NCBI RefSeq assembly: GCF_003115855.1
Contig: NZ_KZ819073.1
Coordinates: 1 to 64,000 of the forward strand
Source of the DNA: Brenneria corticis
Lineage (GTDB): Bacteria > Pseudomonadota > Gammaproteobacteria > Enterobacterales > Enterobacteriaceae
DNA: 64,000 nt
Direction: 5' to 3'
The stretch's first letter is position 1; each line of letters opens with the position of its first letter. The notes below the pieces were generated by a model. It saw only the letters and a program-made list of their open reading frames with translations, was not told the DNA's origin and ran no database searches. Shown here in pieces: positions 54,732 through 63,353 of this stretch. Position numbers and translations under genes: made by a program.

Positions 54732-55400
54732 ATGATGACTCTCGATTTTTCAATCGTTTTTTCCTACTGGCGGGTACTGCTGGACGGCCTGGGGCTGACG
54801 CTGGCGTTTACGCTGAGCAGCGCGCTGATTGGCTGCCTGGCGGGGTTTTTGGTGGCGTCGGTACGGCTGTCGCGCTTCAAAATACTCGGCTGCGTCGTCA
54901 CGCTGTACGTCGAGTTTTTTCGCGGCACGCCGCTGTTAATCCAGCTGTTCTGGGTGTTTTTCTGCTTTCCGGTGTTATTCCGCATCGACATTCCCCCTTA
55001 TGGCTGCGTGATGATCTCTCTGGTGCTCTATATGGCCGCCATCAGCAGCGAAACGTTCCGCTCCTCGCTGAAGTCCATCGAAAGGGAGCAGTACGACGCC
55101 TGCACGGCCCTCGGACTCGGCTGGCGGGTAAGAGTGTTATTCGTCATTTTCCCGCAGGCGCTGTTACGGGCCGTTCCCCCGCTGCTTTCCAATATTGTCA
55201 GCCTGTTTAAAGAGAGCGCGCTGATTTCGTCGGTGGGCGTGGCGGATCTGATGTTCGTCGGACAGAACATATCGAACAGCACCGCGCGTCCCGTTGAGTT
55301 TCTGAGTGCGGTTGCGGTGATCTATTTCGTCGTCGCCTTTCCGCTGACGCGCCTTGTCGGCGTGATAGAGCAGCGCCTACTGCGCCGTTACGCCATGTAA
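54732..55400 (+). CDS. Amino-acid ABC transporter permease (subunit 2)
   Basis: 222 aa from ATG 54732 (or 54735). Second HisMQ-type permease with YVEFFRGTPLLIQLFWVFF and the ATPase-contact loop SSETFRSSLKSIEREQYDAC. Completes the membrane part of the importer. No binding-protein gene is directly adjacent; the likely one is at 60732. Confidence 0.88.
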   Translation: MMTLDFSIVFSYWRVLLDGLGLTLAFTLSSALIGCLAGFLVASVRLSRFKILGCVVTLYVEFFRGTPLLIQLFWVFFCFPVLFRIDIPPYGCVMISLVLYMAAISSETFRSSLKSIEREQYDACTALGLGWRVRVLFVIFPQALLRAVPPLLSNIVSLFKESALISSVGVADLMFVGQNISNSTARPVEFLSAVAVIYFVVAFPLTRLVGVIEQRLLRRYAM

Positions 55401-55425
55401 TTTTTCATTAACTGGAGATGTGAAT

Positions 55426-56304
55426 ATGCAACTGACAGGCATTCTTCCCGCCCTGGTGACCCCGTTCACCAATACAGGCGCCGTGGATTACGACACCCTG
55501 GCGGCGATTCTGGAGTATCAGCTGAAAGCGGGCGTCAACGGGTTTGTTCCGCTGGGGTCCACCGGCGAATATTACGCGCTGACCAATGAAGAGCGGCGCC
55601 GGATCCTCAAGACGGTGCGCAGCGTGGTCAACGGCCGCGGCACGCTGATCGCGGGAGCGAACGGCTCCTGCACGCGCGAGGTGATCGAGCAGGTAAAACA
55701 GGCGGTCGACGAGGGCTATACCAATCTGCTGATTGCGCCGCCTTATTACGCCCTGCCTTCGCAGGAAGAGCTGATCGGCCATTACCAGGCGATTCTCGAC
55801 GCTTTCCCGCAGATCAACCTCGTTCTTTATAACTACCCGATCCGCACCAATGTCGAAGTGGGATTCGGCGTGCTGGAGGCGTTTAAAGATCACCCGCGGG
55901 TGGTGGGCATCAAAGAGAGCAGCGGCAGCGTGCAGCGCGCCATCGAAATCAGCGACAGCTACGGCGAAAACTATCAGCTCTCCTGCGGCTCCGACGACGT
56001 GGCGCTGGATTTCTTCCTGTGGGGCGCCTCGAGCTGGATATGCGGGCCGGCCAACTGCTTCCCGGAAAAGATTGTCTCCTTTTACCGCCGCTACGCCGCC
56101 GGGGATCTGGCGGGCGCCCAGGAGGTGGTGCGCGCGCTGTTCCCGGTGATGGCGAGCATGGAAGCCGGAAAATTCATTCAGAAGGTGAAGTATGGCTGCG
56201 AACTGGCGGGTTTCGCCGTCGGTAATGCGCGTATGCCGCTTCAGCCGCTGACGGAAGAGGAGAAAGCGGCGTTCCGCGAGGTTTTTACCGCGGCCAACCG
56301 CTGA
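55426..56304 (+). CDS. DapA-family lyase, probable pyrroline-4-hydroxy-2-carboxylate deaminase
   Basis: 292 aa from ATG 55426, with GGAG 8 nt upstream. TIM-barrel dihydrodipicolinate synthase/N-acetylneuraminate lyase superfamily: PLGSTGEYYALT, Schiff-base Lys163 in VVGIKESSG, and Tyr135 in LVLYNYP. Alongside an epimerase, an oxidase and an aldehyde dehydrogenase, the fitting role is deamination of pyrroline-4-hydroxy-2-carboxylate to 2-oxoglutarate semialdehyde. DapA itself is less likely in this context. Assignment is by context. Confidence 0.75.
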   Translation: MQLTGILPALVTPFTNTGAVDYDTLAAILEYQLKAGVNGFVPLGSTGEYYALTNEERRRILKTVRSVVNGRGTLIAGANGSCTREVIEQVKQAVDEGYTNLLIAPPYYALPSQEELIGHYQAILDAFPQINLVLYNYPIRTNVEVGFGVLEAFKDHPRVVGIKESSGSVQRAIEISDSYGENYQLSCGSDDVALDFFLWGASSWICGPANCFPEKIVSFYRRYAAGDLAGAQEVVRALFPVMASMEAGKFIQKVKYGCELAGFAVGNARMPLQPLTEEEKAAFREVFTAANR

Positions 56305-56383
56305 ATTTGCCGGCGGGCCGTTGCCTGAAAACGGCCCGCGGCGTTGAACTGAATTTCCGGCCTTTAGCCGACGGAGTGTACGC

Positions 56384-57865
56384 ATGCAGTTGTTTAACCA
56401 GCTTTATATTGACGGTAAATGGGTGGACCCGGTGCAAGGCGGCCGCTTCGCCACCCTCGATCCCAGCAGCGAGGAGGTCATTTCGCAGGTGGCCGCGGCG
56501 ACGGCGGAAGATATCGATCTGGCGGTGAACGCGGCGCGACGGGCGTTCGACCAGGGGCCGTGGGGCGCGACGACGGGCCGGGAGCGGGCCGACGTGTTGC
56601 GACGCATGGCCGATTTGATTCGCCGGCGCCAGCAATTTCTGGCCGAACTGGAGGTGCGCGATAACGGCAAGCCGCTGCCGGAAGCGCTGTGGGATATCGG
56701 CGACACGGCCGGTTGTTTTGATTTTTACGCCGATCTGGCTGAAAAACTGGACGAAAACGGCGAACAGGCGGTGCCGCTGCCCGATGAGCGCTTCAGCTCC
56801 GTTGCGCGCAGGGAGCCGGTGGGCGTCTGCGGCGCCATTATTCCCTGGAATTTCCCCATGCTGATGGCGGCGTGGAAAGTTGCGCCCGCGCTGGCGGCGG
56901 GATGCACCCTGGTGCTCAAACCGTCGGAAGTCACGCCGCTTACGGCGCTGCAACTGGCGGATATCGCCGATAAGGCCGGATTGCCGCCCGGCGTATTGAA
57001 TGTGGTCACCGGGCTGGGTGCCGAGGCCGGCGCGCCGCTGACGGAGCATGAGGGCATCGACAAACTGGCGTTTACCGGCAGCGTGCCGACGGGCAGAAAA
57101 ATCATGCAGGCCGCGGCGCGGGAGATTAAAAACGTCAGTCTGGAACTGGGGGGGAAATCGCCTTTCCTGGTGTTTGCCGACAGCGACGTCGACGCCGCGG
57201 TGGAGTGGATCCTGTTCGGTATTTTCTGGAACAAGGGCGAGGTCTGCTCGGCGACCTCCCGGGTGCTGGTGCAGCGGGACCTTTATGACCGGCTGATGAG
57301 CAGGCTGATTGAAGAGACGCAAAAAATCACCATCGGCAACGGCATGGAGGAGGGGGTACTGCTGGGGCCGCTGGTGAACGGCGCCCAGTACCAGAAAGTC
57401 AGCGACGCCATCGAGCGCGGGAAGCGGGAAGGCGTCCGGCTGGCGACGGGCGGGGCGCGCCCGCGGCACCTCGACAAAGGCTATTTTATTGCGCCGACGG
57501 TATTTGCCGATGTGCCGACCGACAGCTGGATCTGGCGCGAAGAGATTTTCGGTCCTGTGGTATGCGTACGCGCTTTCGACAGCGAAGCGGAGGCGATCGC
57601 GCTGGCGAATGACTCCCGTTTCGGGCTGGCGGCGGCGGTGATGTCTGCGGATCTGGCGCGCTGCGATCGCGTCGCCCGCCGGTTGCGCGCCGGCATCCTG
57701 TGGATCAACTGCTCCCAGCCCACCTTTACCGAAGCGCCCTGGGGCGGCGTCAAGCAGAGCGGCATCGGCCGGGAGCTTGGCGAGTGGGGGTTGAATAACT
57801 ACATGGAGGTCAAGCAGATAACCCGTTACGACAGCACTGAACCCTGGGGCTGGTATCTCAAATAA
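56384..57865 (+). CDS. Aldehyde dehydrogenase, probable 2-oxoglutarate semialdehyde dehydrogenase
   Basis: 493 aa. NAD(P)-dependent ALDH superfamily: IIPWNFPMLM, FTGSVPTGRKI, catalytic Glu254 (LELGGKSPF) and catalytic Cys288 (GEVCSATSRVLV). By sequence it resembles betaine-aldehyde-type dehydrogenases. By context it would oxidise 2-oxoglutarate semialdehyde to 2-oxoglutarate, the last step of hydroxyproline breakdown. Starts after GGAG; the next gene follows 11 bp after its stop. Confidence 0.8.
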   Translation: MQLFNQLYIDGKWVDPVQGGRFATLDPSSEEVISQVAAATAEDIDLAVNAARRAFDQGPWGATTGRERADVLRRMADLIRRRQQFLAELEVRDNGKPLPEALWDIGDTAGCFDFYADLAEKLDENGEQAVPLPDERFSSVARREPVGVCGAIIPWNFPMLMAAWKVAPALAAGCTLVLKPSEVTPLTALQLADIADKAGLPPGVLNVVTGLGAEAGAPLTEHEGIDKLAFTGSVPTGRKIMQAAAREIKNVSLELGGKSPFLVFADSDVDAAVEWILFGIFWNKGEVCSATSRVLVQRDLYDRLMSRLIEETQKITIGNGMEEGVLLGPLVNGAQYQKVSDAIERGKREGVRLATGGARPRHLDKGYFIAPTVFADVPTDSWIWREEIFGPVVCVRAFDSEAEAIALANDSRFGLAAAVMSADLARCDRVARRLRAGILWINCSQPTFTEAPWGGVKQSGIGRELGEWGLNNYMEVKQITRYDSTEPWGWYLK

Positions 57866-57876
57866 GGAACGAAGCC

Positions 57877-58902
57877 ATGCGCTGGAAAAAAACGCTGCAA
57901 CTGGTGGATGTGCACTGCGAAGGCGAGATAGGCAAAGTGATCACCTCGGGCGTGATTGATATTCCCGGCCGGACGATGCTCGATAAAATGAACTACCTCA
58001 ACGAGGTGGATGACAGCATCCGTCGCATGGTGACGCTGGAGCCGCGGGGATGTTTGCAGATGTCGGCGAATCTGCTGCTGCCGCCCACCGTGCCCGGCGC
58101 TCATGCGGGGTTTATCGTGCTGCAGGCGGACAAGGCGCACCCGATGTCGGGCAGCAACTGCATTTGCGTGGTGACGGCGTTGCTGGAGCTGGGCATGGTC
58201 GAGATGCAGGAACCGCAGACCAGGGTGGTCCTCGATACGCCGGTGGGGCTGGTCACCGCGGTGGCCAGCTGTTCGGCGGGCCGCTGTACCGGCGTGACGC
58301 TGGATATGGTGCCGGCCTTTGTTGAAAAGCTGGACGCGGGGTTCGCCGTCGAGGAATTCGGCGAAATCAAGGCCGATATCGCTTTCGGCGGCGTCTATTA
58401 CGCGCTGGTCGACGTGGAGCAGATCGGGCTGTCGATCTCGCCGGAAAATGCCAGGGCCCTCGGCGGCTATGGGATCATGCTGCGCGACAGTATCAATCGG
58501 CAGATTCAGGTGCGCCATCCGCTGTTTGAACAGGTTCAGGGCATCGCCTATGTCATGTTCCGCAGCAAAGAGGAAGGAAACGTCTGGCGAACCTGCACCA
58601 CGCTGCCGCCCGGACGCGTCGACCGCTCTCCCTGCGGCACCGGCAGTTCGGCCAACCTGGCGACGCTGCATGCCCGCGGCGCGGTCGAAAAGGGGAGTAA
58701 ACTGATTTCGCGTTCAATCATCGGCGGCGAGTTTCACATCGAACTGCTGGGCACGACCACGGTTGGCGATAAGATCGCCGTTTTGCCCAGAGTCACCGGG
58801 CGCGCCTGGATTTACGGCATCCAGCAGCTGGGCATCGACCCCGATGACCCGCTGGCGGCGGGGTTTATGTTGAGCGATACCTGGGGACCGGCCTTATCCT
58901 GA
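57877..58902 (+). CDS. Proline racemase superfamily enzyme, probable 4-hydroxyproline 2-epimerase
   Basis: 341 aa. Superfamily members epimerise or dehydrate proline and hydroxyprolines using two active-site thiols. Here the first motif, usually MCGH, reads MSGSNCI, so Ser91 replaces the Cys; the second motif DRSPCGTGSSA keeps Cys253. A Thr at the second site would indicate trans-3-hydroxyproline dehydratase; the Ser/Cys pair is a minor class. Epimerisation of trans-4-hydroxy-L-proline to cis-4-hydroxy-D-proline fits the cluster, but a dehydratase or dual activity is possible. Confidence 0.8.
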   Translation: MRWKKTLQLVDVHCEGEIGKVITSGVIDIPGRTMLDKMNYLNEVDDSIRRMVTLEPRGCLQMSANLLLPPTVPGAHAGFIVLQADKAHPMSGSNCICVVTALLELGMVEMQEPQTRVVLDTPVGLVTAVASCSAGRCTGVTLDMVPAFVEKLDAGFAVEEFGEIKADIAFGGVYYALVDVEQIGLSISPENARALGGYGIMLRDSINRQIQVRHPLFEQVQGIAYVMFRSKEEGNVWRTCTTLPPGRVDRSPCGTGSSANLATLHARGAVEKGSKLISRSIIGGEFHIELLGTTTVGDKIAVLPRVTGRAWIYGIQQLGIDPDDPLAAGFMLSDTWGPALS

Positions 58903-59208
58903 AATATTTCCCGGGAGAATTAAATCGGCCGGAAAAATAGAGAAAACATTAAGGGAAATAGTATTCCGCGTTATTGGATAAAATTAAAATCCATCGTTTT
59001 TCGACGGTGTGGTCGCGCTCGGAAAAATAAAAATGCCGTTCAGGATATGAAATAAATATTCCGCCGCGCGTTTATTTTTCTGAAAAAAATTACAGCTAAT
59101 TGGAATATAAGGAATATATTCGGCACTGATTTATTGTGACGATTAAAGGATAAAAAAATCATATTGGATTCCTGTTGTTTTTTTATGTTGTTATGCCATA
59201 AATATTGA
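58903..59208. other. A+T-rich intergenic stretch
   Basis: Between the racemase-like gene and the oxidoreductase. Noticeably richer in A+T than the flanking genes, with no open frame I can support. A partly palindromic TTTCCCGGGAGAA follows the racemase stop. Further promoter elements for the downstream gene probably lie near 59190-59240. Confidence 0.5.
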
Positions 59209-59231
59209 TGTGTGCAATTTTGTATGCATTA
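59209..59231. promoter_or_regulatory. Candidate operator 2 (TGTGCAATTTTGTATGCA)
   Basis: Near-identical, in inverted orientation, to 53133-53155 (21 of 23 bases). It lies about 90 bp upstream of the FAD oxidoreductase start in an otherwise unconserved-looking gap. The pair links two transcription units of the same predicted pathway. Confidence 0.7.
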
Positions 59232-59323
59232 AACGGAACCGCAGTGTTAATTCAGCCGGTGAAATAAAAATATTTCGTCGACAGGTCGCTTTTTATTAAT
59301 CAGCAGGCGTCGGGGTGAAAATA

Positions 59324-60598
59324 ATGAATGGCAGCGTAAAGGATGAAGTACCAAAATCGGTGGTGGTCGGGGGAGGCATTGTCGGGGTCTGTTGCGCCTT
59401 GTATCTGCAGCGTGAAGGCCACAGCGTTTCGCTGGTCGATCCCGCCCCGCCCGGAGACAGCACGGCAAAGTGGAGCTGCGGCTTGATGGCGGTCAGCGAA
59501 ATCATTCCGCTGTCCAAGCCCGGCATTCTCAAGCGTATTCCAGGCTGGCTGCTGGATCAAAAAAGTCCTCTGGCGCTGCGTCCGTCCGCGCTGCCGACCG
59601 TTTTTCCCTGGTTTCTGCGTTTCGTCAGCAATGCCCGCCACAGCCGGATCGGCGCCATCGCCCATGCCATGTCCACGCTGTCCCACCAGGTTTATCAGGA
59701 TTACACGCCGCTGCTGGCGGAGTGCGCGGAGAAGAATTTGCTGGGCGAGTATCCGGTAATCGAACTGTTCGATACGGCGGCCGGCATCGATGACGAGCGC
59801 GCGCTGCTGGAATTGCGCCAGCAGCTGGGGTTCAAGCTGGAGGTACTCAACGGCGATCAGAACGGGGAGCTGGAACCGGCGCTGGCGGGGAAATTCCGCT
59901 ACGGCCTGCTGCTGCCGGACTGGCGGGCGGTGCGGGATACGGAGGGATTTATCGCCTCGCTGACGGAAAGCTTTATCCGCCAGGGCGGGCGCCGCATTTC
60001 CGGCGTCGTCGAGCGTATTGACGAGTCCGACGGGCGGGCCAGCGGCATCAGGCTGAGCGACGGCCGGGGGCTGCCCGCCGACCACGTGGTGATCGCGGCG
60101 GGCGTTGGGGCGCGGGCCTTCTTTAAACAACTGGGGGTGAATATTCCGCTGACCGGCATCGCCGGCTATCAGGCGCTGCTCCCCACGCCGGAGGTGGACA
60201 TCCGCCATCCGCTGATCTACGCCGACGGCGGGTTCGGTTTTACCCCGATGACGCGCGGCTTGCAGATTGGGGGAACCATCGAGTTTGCCGGCGCCAACGC
60301 CGAACCGAATTTCAAGCGCGCGGAGATCATTCTCGAACGGGCGAAACGGATATTGCCGCAGTTGAATACCGCGAATCTGGAATACGGCGTCGGCAATCGT
60401 CCGTTTCTTCCCGATACCAAACCGGTGATAGATCGCGCCCGGCGACTGCCCAACGTGCTGCTGGCGCTGGGACACGGCCAACTGGGGCTGGTTTTGGGCG
60501 CCACCACCGGCCGCCTGATCGCCGATCTCGCCGCCGGACGGCAGCCGGCGCAGGATCTGACGCCGTTCAGCGCCGGCCGCTTCTCGTCGGGCGGCTAA
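59324..60598 (+). CDS. FAD-dependent D-amino-acid oxidoreductase, probable D-hydroxyproline dehydrogenase
   Basis: 424 aa from ATG 59324 (GGGG upstream); GTG 59315 is an alternative. DadA/DAO-family flavoprotein: dinucleotide-binding VVGGGIVGVCCALYLQ at residues 14-29, the covalent/substrate region STAKWSCGLMA, and the C-terminal GHGQLGLVLGATTGRLIADL. It probably oxidises cis-4-hydroxy-D-proline to pyrroline-4-hydroxy-2-carboxylate, passing electrons to the membrane chain. A single-polypeptide form; no small Fe-S partner genes are nearby. Confidence 0.8.
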   Translation: MNGSVKDEVPKSVVVGGGIVGVCCALYLQREGHSVSLVDPAPPGDSTAKWSCGLMAVSEIIPLSKPGILKRIPGWLLDQKSPLALRPSALPTVFPWFLRFVSNARHSRIGAIAHAMSTLSHQVYQDYTPLLAECAEKNLLGEYPVIELFDTAAGIDDERALLELRQQLGFKLEVLNGDQNGELEPALAGKFRYGLLLPDWRAVRDTEGFIASLTESFIRQGGRRISGVVERIDESDGRASGIRLSDGRGLPADHVVIAAGVGARAFFKQLGVNIPLTGIAGYQALLPTPEVDIRHPLIYADGGFGFTPMTRGLQIGGTIEFAGANAEPNFKRAEIILERAKRILPQLNTANLEYGVGNRPFLPDTKPVIDRARRLPNVLLALGHGQLGLVLGATTGRLIADLAAGRQPAQDLTPFSAGRFSSGG

Positions 60599-60731
60599 GT
60601 CAGGTCCGGCGAAATCGCATCCGACGCCGGCAGGGGAAGGGCGGCGCGGATGCGCAATATGGCGCGCGGTCAGGTCGAGGCGCCGTGTTCAGGGTTACTT
60701 CGTATACCACTAGCATTCAGGGGAAAATACC

Positions 60732-61577
60732 ATGAAAGATGTCATTTTTCGTCATATCCGCAAGCTGTCGTACTGTTTGTTCGGCGCGGCGCTGCTGCTG
60801 CCGCAACTCCCCGCGCAGGCCGCCGAGCAGGGGTTCTGGCAGCGGGTGCAAAGCGCGGGCGTGCTGCGCTGCGGCGCGGCCACCGCACCCCCCTATGTTA
60901 TGCGCGACGCCAAAACCGGCGCTTACAGCGGCTACTTCGCCGAACTGTGCCGCGATTTCGGGGAAAAGGTGCTGAAGGTGAAAGTCCGTTTCGTGGATGC
61001 CAGCTGGGATACGATGGTGGCCGGTCTCCAGAGCGACAAATGGGATCTGGCCATGGCGCTCAATCAGACGCCGGAACGCGCCCTGGCCGTCGCTTTCTCC
61101 ACCGCCGCCACGGATTACCAGATCTCCTTCCTGATCAACAAAGACAACCCGAAACTCCGTGAGGCGGGCGACACGCTGGCGGATTACGATCGCCAGGACG
61201 TCACCTTCGTGGTCATGTCGGGAACGGCGGGGGACAAGGCCATCAGCGCCGCGGTCAAGAAAGGCAAAATCATGCGCCTGCCGGGAAATGACGAAACGCG
61301 GCTGGCGCTGATGGCGCGCCGCGCCGATGTGCTGGTGGACGCCAGCGACACCAACCATCTGTTCGCGGTCGCCAATCCCGGCTGGACGAAAGAGATTTTT
61401 CCCACTCCGGCGCTGGCCAAACAGGGGGTCTCGTTCGGTTTGCCGCGCAACATTTCCGCGGCGGACCTGCAGGTGCTGAATATCTACCTTACCCAGCGCC
61501 GCGAAATGGGGGAGATCGACGCGCTCGTCAATCAGGCGTCGGAAGAGGCCAACGCGCAAAACAAACCCGCACAATAG
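60732..61577 (+). CDS. Periplasmic amino-acid-binding protein of ABC transporter
   Basis: 281 aa. Sec signal peptide with predicted cleavage after PAQA (about residue 30). Family-3 solute-binding fold: GVLRCGAATAPPYVMRDAKTG near the start, SWDTMVAGLQSDKWDLAMAL in the first lobe, and MSGTAGDKAISAAVKKGK in the second. Probably serves the permeases at 54.0-55.4 kb, from which it is separated by four enzyme genes. Likely ligand: hydroxyproline, by context only. Confidence 0.85.
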   Translation: MKDVIFRHIRKLSYCLFGAALLLPQLPAQAAEQGFWQRVQSAGVLRCGAATAPPYVMRDAKTGAYSGYFAELCRDFGEKVLKVKVRFVDASWDTMVAGLQSDKWDLAMALNQTPERALAVAFSTAATDYQISFLINKDNPKLREAGDTLADYDRQDVTFVVMSGTAGDKAISAAVKKGKIMRLPGNDETRLALMARRADVLVDASDTNHLFAVANPGWTKEIFPTPALAKQGVSFGLPRNISAADLQVLNIYLTQRREMGEIDALVNQASEEANAQNKPAQ

Positions 61578-61712
61578 TTTTTCGACGGAATAGTTTCCAA
61601 CGGCTCCCCGGCCGGCGGCAGAGGGAGGAAGCCTGCGTTAAGCTGACCGGTCCGGCATGTTATGATGACGGCAGAGAAGCAATTTATTCTTCTGTCGATA
61701 GGATACTGATAA

Positions 61713-62420
61713 ATGAGTAAGCCGTTTGCGGAAAACGAGAGTCAAGGCCGCCGTCATGCCGGCAGGTATATTTACGACACGCTGAGAAAACAGATCCTGA
61801 CATTGCGGCTGAGGCCGGGGACGCAGCTTGACGAGATCTCGCTGGCCGCGCAGTTCGGGCTGTCACGATCGCCGGTGCGGGATGCGCTGGCGCGACTGGC
61901 GGCGGAGAGTCTGGTGACCATTCTGCCGAACAGAACCACCATCGTTACGCCATTCGAGATAGAAGAGTTTCCCAACTATATCGCGGCGCTGGATCTGATG
62001 CAGCGGGCGGTGACCCGACTGGCCGCGATGCAGCGCACCGATGAAGAGCTGGAGCATATCCGGGCGGCCAACACCTTGTATATGCAGGCCGTCGCCAGCG
62101 ACGATTTCAGCCTGATGACGGAAAAAAATAAAATTTTCCATCTGGCCGTCGCCAAAGCCGGGAAAAACCACTATCTGTCATCCCATTATGAACGCTTGCT
62201 GGAAGAGGGACAGCGGCTGCAGCATTTGCAGTTCGAGCATATGGCCCGCGGCGACGCGCCGATGAAGCTGGGACGGGATCACGATGAGATGATAGAGGCT
62301 ATCGCCAGTAAGAACCCCGACGTCGCCGAACGTTCGGCCCACGAACATACGATGTTATTCCAGTCCCGTTTTCTCTATTTTATGCAGCAGAATCTGATTA
62401 AGGATATGCCAATCATTTGA
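61713..62420 (+). CDS. GntR-family transcriptional regulator (FCD type)
   Basis: 235 aa. N-terminal GntR winged helix (residues about 16-85; SLAAQFGLSRSPVRDALARL is the recognition region), then an all-helical FCD ligand domain with metal-type residues (KIFHLAVAKAGKNHYL; HDEMIEAIASKNPDVAERSA). Probably a metabolite-responsive repressor of the hydroxyproline genes; the 23-bp sites at 53133 and 59209 are its best candidate operators. No copy of that site is seen before its own gene. Confidence 0.88.
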   Translation: MSKPFAENESQGRRHAGRYIYDTLRKQILTLRLRPGTQLDEISLAAQFGLSRSPVRDALARLAAESLVTILPNRTTIVTPFEIEEFPNYIAALDLMQRAVTRLAAMQRTDEELEHIRAANTLYMQAVASDDFSLMTEKNKIFHLAVAKAGKNHYLSSHYERLLEEGQRLQHLQFEHMARGDAPMKLGRDHDEMIEAIASKNPDVAERSAHEHTMLFQSRFLYFMQQNLIKDMPII

Positions 62421-62656
62421 CCTCGCCTCCCGGCGGCGGCAAACGGCGAGCCGTCGCTGCGGGGCAGGTAAATCGCGCTGATGGCGTCTGTTTTACCGGT
62501 CTAACCCGTCTGTTTTCCCTGAAAAAACGGCATAAACGCCGATTTTAATCTATATAAATCATGGAGGGCGCCGCGTCAGCGGCGGCCGGCAATGGGGTTT
62601 GTATCGGCGCAGGTCTTGCTATAGCAGACCGCGTAAGGTAGTGGATAAGAGGATAT

Positions 62657-63307
62657 ATGGAATATTACGGTTTAGTGTTAATCAAGTTCGTCATCGGCTT
62701 TTGCATCGTCATCATGCATCTCAATCTTTCAGGAAAAACCCAGCTATCGCAAATGACGCCGGTTGATTTCATCGGCAATTTCGTGCTGGGGGGCATTATC
62801 GGCGGGGTGATATACAGCGACAGCATTCCGCTGCATCAATATGTGTTGGTGCTCTTTATCGGCGTCGGGCTGATATCGTTGCTGAATGCCGTGAGTAAGC
62901 ATGTGCACCTGTTTCGCGCCATCGCCATCGGCAATCCGCTGCCCATCGTGAAAAAAGGGCGCTTTCTGATGGATAATATTCTGCGCAAGAAAAATAAAAT
63001 CGATATTTTAAATGTCGCTTCACAGCTGCATTCGCAGGGAATCAACGCCTTTCAGCAGGTAACCTATGCCCAGATAGAGCCCAGCGGGCAGCTGACCGTG
63101 GTGTGCGATAACGCGAAAATGCCGTCGGTTATCGTGATGAAAGACGGCAAAGTCAGGCCGGAGGAGCTGAAACAGATAGAAAAGGATCGGGACTGGCTGG
63201 AAAAAGAGCTGAAGCGTCACGATCTGGAGGATGATGACATCTTTATCGCCGAGTTCTGGGATGGCAAGGTGATGTTTATCCTGCGCGACGGCACCATTGT
63301 GAAGTGA
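62657..63307 (+). CDS. DUF421 (YetF/YcaP-type) membrane protein
   Basis: 216 aa. About three N-terminal membrane helices (to residue 80), then a soluble DUF421 domain (GNPLPIVKKGRFLMDNILRK...) and a charged C-terminal part (KQIEKDRDWLEKELKRHDLEDD). Related proteins appear in Bacillus spore membranes and in enterobacteria; biochemical role unknown. Preceded by AGAGG. Probably unrelated to the hydroxyproline cluster. Confidence 0.82.
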   Translation: MEYYGLVLIKFVIGFCIVIMHLNLSGKTQLSQMTPVDFIGNFVLGGIIGGVIYSDSIPLHQYVLVLFIGVGLISLLNAVSKHVHLFRAIAIGNPLPIVKKGRFLMDNILRKKNKIDILNVASQLHSQGINAFQQVTYAQIEPSGQLTVVCDNAKMPSVIVMKDGKVRPEELKQIEKDRDWLEKELKRHDLEDDDIFIAEFWDGKVMFILRDGTIVK

Positions 63308-63313
63308 TACGGG

Positions 63314-63334
63314 GGCGCGGCAATCAGCCGCGCC
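63314..63334. terminator. Hairpin between DUF421 gene and ABC ATPase
   Basis: GGCGCGGC-aatca-GCCGCGCC between convergent genes; 8-bp perfect stem. There is no strong T-tract, so efficiency is uncertain. Confidence 0.5.
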
Positions 63335-63353
63335 GCCTTGCAACCACTTCGGC

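Noticed and set aside
55426..56304. Annotation as dihydrodipicolinate synthase DapA
   Set aside because: Only superfamily-level motifs are shared, and the neighbourhood is catabolic hydroxyproline metabolism rather than lysine synthesis.
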